From positions 1 through 7,808 of the forward strand of contig JANXSC010000056.1 in assembly GCA_025352845.1 (NCBI GenBank): a DNA stretch of 7,808 nucleotides. The letters are read 5' to 3'. The stretch comes from Opitutaceae bacterium (GTDB lineage Bacteria > Verrucomicrobiota > Verrucomicrobiia > Opitutales > Opitutaceae). The stretch's first letter is position 1, and each line of letters starts with the position of its first letter. The position numbers were made by a program, and so were the translations under genes. Below, piece by piece: positions 1 to 5,764 of the stretch. The notes beneath the pieces are model-generated. The model was not told the DNA's origin. It saw only the letters and a program-made list of their open reading frames with translations, and did no database searches.

Positions 1-174
1 ATTAATTATCGCCGAAGGTTTTGCTAATCGCGCAGTGACTAATTTTCGCGGCAAACCGGCTGTGTGCAGCTGAATATCTGCCCGTAAGAGGCTTTGATTT
101 TTTCGGTTTCCAACTGCATCGAATTAATCAGCGCTTCCCTAGTGCAATTTTGGACCGAACCCACCACTTAGGAT

Positions 175-603
175 ATGGACCCTACAACACCACCACCGAT
201 TGTTCAGCTTCCACCGTCTAGTGAACATCGAGTGCGACTCGGTCCAATCATTCGCGACGTCGTTATCGTTTGGGTTCTCACAGGGATTGGAGGATTCGTC
301 GCTGGCCTTGCAACTGGAGGGCCACAACGCGACGCGCAGCGGTTCATGATCGTAGTAGGGGTCTCCAATTTGCTTCTCGGCACAGTCGCCTTCACCATCG
401 CTGGCTGCCTAGCTCCGCCAGCTAAGTGGCATCACCTCGGCCTCGTGGCTCTCGGAGCTTGGTTCACGAGCTTGATAAATGTCATGTATTTCGGGGTGAG
501 TCTAACTCAGTGGGTCGCCGCAGCGATTTTCATGGCAGTCATCATGGCGATTGGCGGTGCGATTTCCTATGTTTTCAAGAGAAGCATGAAACACTCCTCG
601 TAG
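175..603 (+). CDS. Small four-helix integral membrane protein, function unknown
   Basis: Encodes 142 residues. I do not recognise a family. The N-terminus is proline-rich and hydrophilic (residues 1-27, with PPP and LPP runs). Four hydrophobic stretches long enough to span the membrane follow: about 28-47, 57-79, 87-108 and 113-134. It ends in a short basic, serine-rich tail (KRSMKHSS). There is no signal-peptide cleavage site and no obvious catalytic motif. The ATG at 175 is used because it begins the uninterrupted frame; a GG lies only a few bases upstream, so there is no well-spaced Shine-Dalgarno. The gene is convergent with the DUF1501 remnant that follows. Its base composition is clearly less GC-rich than the rest of the window, which fits a recently acquired or poorly conserved gene. 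That it is a real membrane protein is likely from the regular hydrophobic pattern; its role is unknown. Confidence 0.7.
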   Translation: MDPTTPPPIVQLPPSSEHRVRLGPIIRDVVIVWVLTGIGGFVAGLATGGPQRDAQRFMIVVGVSNLLLGTVAFTIAGCLAPPAKWHHLGLVALGAWFTSLINVMYFGVSLTQWVAAAIFMAVIMAIGGAISYVFKRSMKHSS

Positions 604-640
604 TAGCATTCACATCGGTCAGACGCCGCACGCCGCACGC

Positions 641-808
641 CTACCCCAAAATCCCCTCCATCACCTTCGCGCCTTCGACACCCGTGAGTTTCGCGTCGAG
701 GCCTTGGAATTTCACGCTGAACGCGTCGTGCCGGATGCCGAGCTGGTGCAGCATCGTCGCGTGGAGATCGTGGACGGTGCAGATGTTTTCCGTCGCCGCA
801 TAGCCGAG
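641..808 (-). pseudogene. 3'-terminal remnant of a second DUF1501 gene
   Basis: The 55 codons before the stop (641-643, TAG on the minus strand) align without gaps to the C-terminus of the intact DUF1501 protein downstream of 870. About 30 of 55 residues are identical by eye, including the motifs DLHAT, LHxLGI, FQGLD and KLTGV. Homology starts at the family's conserved LGYAATEN region and stops abruptly where the twin-hairpin repeat begins; nothing upstream of that point encodes the rest of a DUF1501 protein. The open frame continues into the repeat only by chance, to a TTG codon. At 55% identity it is an old paralogue, not a fresh copy of its neighbour. The simplest reading is that a second DUF1501 gene, perhaps with its own partner genes, was deleted down to its tail. 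It is probably not expressed as a functional protein. Confidence 0.8.
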
Positions 809-869
809 GGAGCGGCGGTTTCCCAACCGCCGTCGGGCCAAGGCGGGCGCTTCGGAAAGCGCCCCTCCT
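805..869. repeat. Twin-hairpin REP-like intergenic repeat
   Basis: Two adjacent perfect palindromes are seen: an 8-bp stem at 813-820/825-832 with loop TCCC, and an 8-bp stem at 845-852/857-864 with loop CGGA. They are separated by about 12 bases. Both outer edges read GAGGG inwards on their own strand (GAGGGAGCGG on the left; GAGGGGCGC on the right, read on the minus strand), so the unit looks like a roughly 65-bp element with imperfect inverted ends. It sits exactly between the end of the DUF1501 remnant and the stop codon of the intact DUF1501 gene (870). The structure resembles bacterial REP/BIME elements; that it is dispersed in the genome is inference. The right hairpin lies directly after the operon's last stop codon and could act as a 3' mRNA-stabilising hairpin, but no T-tract follows, so I do not call it an intrinsic terminator. 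Confidence 0.6.
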
Positions 870-2381
870 TCACGCCAAAATTCCCCGCACCACCTGCGCC
901 GGCACGACGCCGGTGAGCTTCTGATCGAGGCCTTGGAATTTGAAGCTGAGCCGCTCGTGATCGATGCCGAGCAGGTGCAAAATCGTCGCGTGCAGGTCGC
1001 GCACGTGGACCGGGTCTTTGACGATGTTGTAGGACATCTCGTCGGTCTCGCCGTGGACGGCCCCGCCCTTCACGCCGCCGCCGGCCATCCAGATCGTGAA
1101 GCAACGCGGATGATGATCGCGGCCGTAGTTCGTCTCGGTAAGCGTGCCCTGGCAGTAAACCGTCCGGCCAAACTCGCCGCCCCAAATCACCAGCGTGTCG
1201 TCGAGCATCCCACGCTGTTTCAGATCCTGCACGAGGCCGTAGCAGGCGCGGTCGACGTCCTTGCACTGCGAGGCGAGATCGCGCGGAAGACTGCCGTGCG
1301 TGTCCCAGCCGCGGTGAAAAATTTGCACGAAGCGCACGCCGCGCTCGACGAGCCGGCGCGCCATCAGCGCCGAGCTGGCAAACGAACCGCGCGTGCGCGC
1401 TTCCTCTCCGTAAAGTTCGTAGGTCGCGGGCGATTCGCCGGAGAGGTCCGCGAGTTCGGGGACGCTCGTCTGCATGCGGAACGCCATCTCATATTGCTGC
1501 GTGCGCGTCTGGATTTCCGGGTCGCCGATTTGCTCGTAGCTGCGGCGGTTGAGTTCGCCGAGGCCGTCGAGCATCGTGCGGCGGAGTTCGCGCGGGATGC
1601 CCGGCGCGTCACTGAGGTAGAGCACGGGATCGCCCTGCGGCCGGAACGACACCCCGGCGTATTTGCCCGGGAGAAAACCGCTGCCCCAGAGGCGCGCGGA
1701 GATCGCCTGCACGTTGGAAAACGGACTCGTGTGCTTCGCGTGCAGCACGACGAACGACGGCAGATCCTGGTTGAGCGTGCCGAGGCCGTAGGAGAGCCAA
1801 GAGCCCATCGACGCTTTGCCGTTCTGCATCGAGCCGGTGTAGATGAGCTGGTTGGCCGGCTCGTGGTTGATGGCGTCGGTCTTCATCGAGCGGATGAAGC
1901 AGAGATCGTCGGCCATCTTCGCGATGTTCGGGAGCAGCTCGCTGATCCACATGCCGCTGGGGCCGTGCTGCGCAAATTTGAACGTCGTCGGCGCGAGCGG
2001 AAACTGCGCCTGCTTCGCCGTCATGCCGGTGAGGCGTTCGCCCTGCCCGGCCAGCCAATCCTTGAGGTCTTCCTTGAAGCGCGCCTGCAACGCCGGCTTG
2101 TGGTCAAAGAGATCGAGCTGCGAGGGCGCTCCGATGAGGGAAATGTAGATCGCGCGCTTGGCTTTCGGCGCGATTTTCCACGGCTCGGTCATCGCGGTGT
2201 TGAGCGGGGCGGCGGCCGAGGATGAGGCCGCGGCGTTCGCGGCATGCATACGATCGCCGAGCAAAGACGCGAGCGCGGCGACACCGAGGCCCGTGCCGGT
2301 CTTGCGGAAAAACTGCCGGCGCGTGAGCGCGGCGTTGTAGGCGTCGAAGGTGTTTTGCCAGTCGGGCGGGAGAGAGTGCAT
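870..2381 (-). CDS. DUF1501 family protein, Tat-exported, alkaline-phosphatase-like fold
   Basis: Encodes 503 residues, a normal full length for DUF1501 (PF07394). Residues 20-40 hold a twin-arginine motif (TRRQFFRKTG) followed by a hydrophobic, alanine- and leucine-rich stretch, so export by the Tat pathway in folded form is expected. Family hallmarks are visible: WGGEFGRT at 400-407, GRDHHP at 420-425, the WMAGGG/VKGG loop just after, and DLHATILHLLGIDH near 462-475. DUF1501 proteins belong to the alkaline phosphatase/sulfatase superfamily, but their substrate is unknown. The gene is last in the operon, 118 nt after the PSCyt1/DUF1553 gene; this pair is strongly associated across Planctomycetes and Verrucomicrobia. 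An 87-bp palindromic repeat begins 14 nt upstream of the ATG, and only a weak TAGG lies between, so translation may depend on upstream transcript structure. Family assignment is firm; biochemical role is open. Confidence 0.93.
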   Translation of the reverse strand: MHSLPPDWQNTFDAYNAALTRRQFFRKTGTGLGVAALASLLGDRMHAANAAASSSAAAPLNTAMTEPWKIAPKAKRAIYISLIGAPSQLDLFDHKPALQARFKEDLKDWLAGQGERLTGMTAKQAQFPLAPTTFKFAQHGPSGMWISELLPNIAKMADDLCFIRSMKTDAINHEPANQLIYTGSMQNGKASMGSWLSYGLGTLNQDLPSFVVLHAKHTSPFSNVQAISARLWGSGFLPGKYAGVSFRPQGDPVLYLSDAPGIPRELRRTMLDGLGELNRRSYEQIGDPEIQTRTQQYEMAFRMQTSVPELADLSGESPATYELYGEEARTRGSFASSALMARRLVERGVRFVQIFHRGWDTHGSLPRDLASQCKDVDRACYGLVQDLKQRGMLDDTLVIWGGEFGRTVYCQGTLTETNYGRDHHPRCFTIWMAGGGVKGGAVHGETDEMSYNIVKDPVHVRDLHATILHLLGIDHERLSFKFQGLDQKLTGVVPAQVVRGILA

Positions 2382-2395
2382 TGGATAACCTATTT

Positions 2396-2482
2396 TGTCA
2401 TTGCGAGCCCGGTTCCGCCGGGCGCGGCAATCCAGCTAGAATTCAGATGGATTGCTTCGTCGCTACGCTCCTCGCAATGACA
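2396..2482. repeat. 87-bp palindromic repeat (CHCEERSDEAI type)
   Basis: Outer arms TGTCATTGCGAG (2396-2407) and CTCGCAATGACA (2471-2482) are perfect inverted copies. Inner arms GCAATCCA (2427-2434) and TGGATTGC (2448-2455) also pair, so the element can fold into a long interrupted hairpin. Read on the minus strand it has no stop over 29 codons and begins CHCEERSDEAI, a peptide I recognise from spurious short proteins in many unrelated bacterial genomes, which indicates a widespread dispersed repeat. It lies within the 118-nt gap between the PSCyt1/DUF1553 stop codon and the DUF1501 start codon; without it the gap would be about 31 nt, normal for an operon. It may stabilise or separate the two messages. 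It shares its terminal TGTCATT...AATGACA with the element at 5644-5739. Confidence 0.85.
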
Positions 2483-2499
2483 CGCAGGAAAAAGAAAAG

Positions 2500-5400
2500 T
2501 CATTTGGTCAGCGATTCGTCGAGGTTCATTACCTGGCTCGCGACGAGCGTCCAGGCGGCAAGTTCGGGGGCGGGCAGCGTGGCGTCCAACGGCGAGTCGC
2601 CGACGCTGAGGAAAATTTTCGCCGCGGCCGGATCGCGTTGGTAAATGGCGAGCGCGCTATCGAGCGTGCGGCGGACGACGGCGCGCTCGGGCTTCGAAAA
2701 CGTGCGGCCAAGGAGGCGCAACGACACGGCGTCGAGCCGCGCGTCGAACTTCGTGCCCTCGTGCAGCGCACGGCCGGCGAGCTGGCGCGACGCCTCGACG
2801 AAGAGCGGATCGTTGAGCGTGACGAGCGCCTGCAGCGGCGTGTTGGTGCGGTCGCGGCGCACACAGGAGACTTCGCGGCTCGGGGCGTTGAGGATGTCCA
2901 TCGCGGGCGCGGGCGCGGTGCGCTTCCAGAGGGTGTAGAGCGAGCGGCGATAGAGATTTTCGCCGGAGTCGGTGCGATAGTAGCGCGTGGTGGATTCCTT
3001 CATCGCCACGTCCTCCCAGATCCCTTCGGGCTGGTAGGGCCGCACCGGACGGCCGCCGAGTTTGGTGACGAGGAGGCCCGACGCCGCAAGCGCCTGATCG
3101 CGGAGTTGCTCCGCATCAAGCCGGTAGCGCGGGCCCCGCGCGAGCAAGCGGTTGGCCGGATCGCGTTCGAGGAGTGCGGGCGTGACAGCGGCCGACTGGC
3201 GGTAAGTGGCGCTCGTCACCATGAGTTTCACGAGCCGGCGGTAATCCCAACCCGACTCGCGGAACTCCACCGCCAGCCAGTCGAGTAGCTCGGGATGCGA
3301 GGGACGGCTGCCGGTAACGCCGAAGTCGCCCGCGGATTCCACGAGCCCGGTGCCAAAAATATTTTGCCACACGCGATTCACTGTGACGCGCGCGGTGAGC
3401 GGATTCTTCGCATCGACGAGCCAGCGCGCGAGCGTGAGCCGGTTGGGCGGCCCATCGAGGGGCAGCGGCGGCAGCACGGCGGGAGTCGCAGCCGGAACCT
3501 TTTCTCCCGGCTGCGTATACTCTCCGCGGATCAGAATATGGGCGATGGGCTCGGTGTCTTTCTTCTCCTCCATCACCAATGAAATACCGCCGCGCGTGCG
3601 GATGAGGTCGTCGTCACCGAGCAGGCGCTCAAGGTCCGCCGCGAGTTTCACGGCCGGCTCATCGGCCGCCGCGAGATAGTGGGCGCGCAAGATCTTCTTT
3701 TGGGCCGCCGTCCGTTTCTCCGGATCGGCAAGGAAAGCCGCATGGACGTCGGTCACTTCCGCCAGCGTCTTCAGATCGGCGGCCACGAAGCCGCGGCTGT
3801 AGCGGCGCACGTCCTGCACCCACACCTCGCCGTCTTTAACCTGCGCGGCCGCGCCGCCCGTCGTCGATTGCCGTGAACCCAGGCGCAGCGGCGCCGTCGG
3901 GACAATGTCCTTGGGTAAGTGAGCCGAGACCGTGGAATTGGCGACGGACTTGCCGTCGAGAAACACTTCGATCGTGCGGCTGCGCATCGAAGCGGCATCG
4001 AAACTCAGGAGAACGTGGTGCCACTTGCCGGGTTCGAGCGCAGCCACGGCCACGCCGCGCGCGTTGACGGTCCCCTTCCCGTCCGTGACGAGGAGCCCGA
4101 GCTTGCCGTTTTCTAGAAAGAGTTCCCAGCCGGCCTGCTTCGCGTCGGCGTCGAGACAGGAGAGCAGTGTGCCACTCGGTTTACTTTCCACGCGCACGAG
4201 CAGCCCGAAACTTTCCACGCCCTCGCGCAGAAACGGCACGCTCGGCCCGAGCACGAGATCGAGGTCGTTGAGTCGCGGGGCCGGGCCATAGATGCCCTCG
4301 ATTCGGGCCGGCTCCGTCGTCGCGGGTGCGCCGGGAATCCCGATTGGGCCGGTGGCTTCGTTGAGCGCGAGCCGCATCTTCACCTTCCGATCACCGGGCG
4401 GCGAGACGAGCGATTTGGCGGAGGCGAGCCACGCGGCGAAGTCTTCGTCCGCGGCTAGAGCGCGAACATCGAGCGCGGCGCGGGCCTGGGAGATTTCAGT
4501 TTGCAACGCACTCCAGCGCCCGCGGTCGCCAGCGGCCGGGACGAACAGGCTAGGCGGCGTGTCCGACACGTTGCCGTCCATCGCCGGCATCGTGTTATTG
4601 CGGAAAAACGCCGTCAGCGAATAAAAATCCTTCTGGCTGATCGGATCGAATTTGTGGTCGTGGCACGAGGCGCACCCGGTGGTAAGCCCGAGCCACACGG
4701 TCGACATCGTCTCCACGCGATCCTTCGCGTAGATCGCTTCATACTCTGCGGGAATCGCGCCGCCCTCGCTCGTGGTGGCGAGGCAGCGGTTGAAACCGGA
4801 GGCCACCTTTTGATCGAGCGTCGCATCGGGCAAAAGATCGCCCGCCATCTGCTCCACCGTAAATTGATCGAAGGGCAGGTTCTGCCGAAACGCGTTCACG
4901 ACCCAATCGCGGTAGGGCCAAATCGAACGGTAGTTGTCGATGTGGATGCCGTGCGTATCGGCATAGCGGATGGCGTCGAGCCACTGCCGCGCGAATTGCT
5001 CCGCGCACGCATCGCTCGCGAGCAGGCGGTCCACCGCTCGGTCATACGCCCCGGGCGAAGGGTCGCGCGCAAACGCGGCGAGGTCCTCGGGTGTCGGCGG
5101 CAGTCCGGTGAGATCGAGCGTCACGCGGCGCAGCAGGCGCGCGGGTGCTTCCTCGCGGTTGGGTTGAAGCTTATTCTCGGTGAGTTTCGCCGCGATGAAA
5201 TGATCGATCGGCGTGCGCGCCCATTTTTTCGTGGCCGCGTTGCGCACCGGCACGGCCGAGCGCACCGGCGCGATGAGCGCCCAGTGCGGTTGATACTCGG
5301 CGCCTTCGGCAACCCAGCGTTTGAGCAAGGCGATTTCCGCCAGCGTGAGCGTCTTGTGCGAATCGGCCGGCGGCATCCGCTCCTCGGGATCGGTCGACAC

Positions 5401-5763
5401 GATGCGCTCGACGAGCGCACTGGCCTCCGGTTTCCCCGGCGTGATGGCGGGCAAATCGTCGCGCTGCGCCGTCGCGAACTCCGCACGGTCGAGCCGGAGC
5501 TTGGCCTTGCGCGACGCCGAATCGGGTCCGTGACACGCAAAGCAATTCTCCGCGAGGATGGGCTGGATGTGGTCGTTGTAGGAAATCTTCGCGGGCGCGG
5601 CGGCGGCGGCCGAAGCGACTGTAACCAATGCAGCACCCAAGCCTGTCATTCTGAGCGCAGCGAAGAATCCAGCACGAGGTAAGAAGCATTCGAGGGTCGC
5701 GAACATCCCCATAGATTCTTCGCTGCGCTCAGAATGACAAACAGGCAGGGTGCGCTTTTTCAT
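2500..5763 (-). CDS. PSCyt1-DUF1549-LamG-DUF1553 c-type-cytochrome-like exported protein
   Basis: From the ATG at 5763 it encodes 1087 residues. Domains in order: a disrupted signal peptide (1-55); PSCyt1 (about 60-135) with haem motif CFACH at 74-78 and a following ERMPPAD whose Met (about 130) is the likely distal ligand; DUF1549 (about 185-385), including RWLDAIRYADTHG and a second haem-type motif CASCHDHKFDP from 364; a LamG/concanavalin-like insert (about 460-660, with KWHHV and IEVFLDGK); and DUF1553 (about 770-1060, with NRVWQNIFGTG and NTPLQALVTLNDP). This is the standard Planctomycete/Verrucomicrobia architecture, predicted periplasmic; the reaction is unknown, and the LamG domain suggests carbohydrate binding. 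The ATG at 5763 is one nt after the sulfatase stop, pointing to translational coupling; an ATG at 5781 overlapping the sulfatase is possible. Residues 9-40 are encoded by an inserted palindromic repeat. Starts inside that repeat (5712, 5706, 5649) cannot be excluded. Confidence 0.93.
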   Translation of the reverse strand: MKKRTLPVCHSERSEESMGMFATLECFLPRAGFFAALRMTGLGAALVTVASAAAAAPAKISYNDHIQPILAENCFACHGPDSASRKAKLRLDRAEFATAQRDDLPAITPGKPEASALVERIVSTDPEERMPPADSHKTLTLAEIALLKRWVAEGAEYQPHWALIAPVRSAVPVRNAATKKWARTPIDHFIAAKLTENKLQPNREEAPARLLRRVTLDLTGLPPTPEDLAAFARDPSPGAYDRAVDRLLASDACAEQFARQWLDAIRYADTHGIHIDNYRSIWPYRDWVVNAFRQNLPFDQFTVEQMAGDLLPDATLDQKVASGFNRCLATTSEGGAIPAEYEAIYAKDRVETMSTVWLGLTTGCASCHDHKFDPISQKDFYSLTAFFRNNTMPAMDGNVSDTPPSLFVPAAGDRGRWSALQTEISQARAALDVRALAADEDFAAWLASAKSLVSPPGDRKVKMRLALNEATGPIGIPGAPATTEPARIEGIYGPAPRLNDLDLVLGPSVPFLREGVESFGLLVRVESKPSGTLLSCLDADAKQAGWELFLENGKLGLLVTDGKGTVNARGVAVAALEPGKWHHVLLSFDAASMRSRTIEVFLDGKSVANSTVSAHLPKDIVPTAPLRLGSRQSTTGGAAAQVKDGEVWVQDVRRYSRGFVAADLKTLAEVTDVHAAFLADPEKRTAAQKKILRAHYLAAADEPAVKLAADLERLLGDDDLIRTRGGISLVMEEKKDTEPIAHILIRGEYTQPGEKVPAATPAVLPPLPLDGPPNRLTLARWLVDAKNPLTARVTVNRVWQNIFGTGLVESAGDFGVTGSRPSHPELLDWLAVEFRESGWDYRRLVKLMVTSATYRQSAAVTPALLERDPANRLLARGPRYRLDAEQLRDQALAASGLLVTKLGGRPVRPYQPEGIWEDVAMKESTTRYYRTDSGENLYRRSLYTLWKRTAPAPAMDILNAPSREVSCVRRDRTNTPLQALVTLNDPLFVEASRQLAGRALHEGTKFDARLDAVSLRLLGRTFSKPERAVVRRTLDSALAIYQRDPAAAKIFLSVGDSPLDATLPAPELAAWTLVASQVMNLDESLTK
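5644..5739. repeat. 96-bp palindromic repeat (CHSERSEES type) inserted in frame in a signal peptide
   Basis: Arms at 5644-5669 and 5714-5739 are perfect 26-bp inverted copies separated by 44 bases. The arms begin TGTCATTCTGAGCGC and would form a very stable hairpin. The length is exactly 32 codons, and the minus-strand reading frame is open through it, adding residues C9 to T40 (CHSERSEES...ALRMT) to the PSCyt1 protein. I recognise this translated peptide from spurious short proteins in many bacterial genomes, which marks it as a dispersed repeat and not part of the cytochrome family. On either side, the host gene reads MKKRTLPV and then GLGAALVTVASAAAAAP; joined together these make a canonical Sec signal peptide. 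No clear target-site duplication is visible. Confidence 0.9.
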
Positions 5764-5764
5764 A

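Noticed and set aside
2..73. Open plus-strand frame from the window edge ending at TGA 71-73, possibly the tail of an upstream gene.
   Set aside because: Only 23 codons are visible, there is no recognisable motif, and a minus-strand frame is open over much of the same stretch, so it cannot be told from chance.
845..864. Rho-independent terminator of the operon.
   Set aside because: The stem-loop is strong and well placed, but no T-run follows it on the minus strand; it is better explained as part of the twin-hairpin repeat.
933..2225. 430-codon plus-strand open frame opposite the DUF1501 gene.
   Set aside because: It is Arg/Ala/Glu/His-rich with no domain, as expected for the antisense of a GC-rich gene; the minus strand has full DUF1501 homology.
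2396..2482. A CRISPR repeat or a site-specific attachment site.
   Set aside because: There is a single inverted structure with no array of direct repeats and spacers, and no integrase or tRNA nearby.
4501..5682. 393-codon plus-strand open frame opposite the PSCyt1/DUF1549 region.
   Set aside because: Antisense shadow of a well-supported gene; composition is Arg-rich and no motif is present. Its end runs into the palindromic repeat, which reads SERSEES on either strand because the arms are inverted copies.
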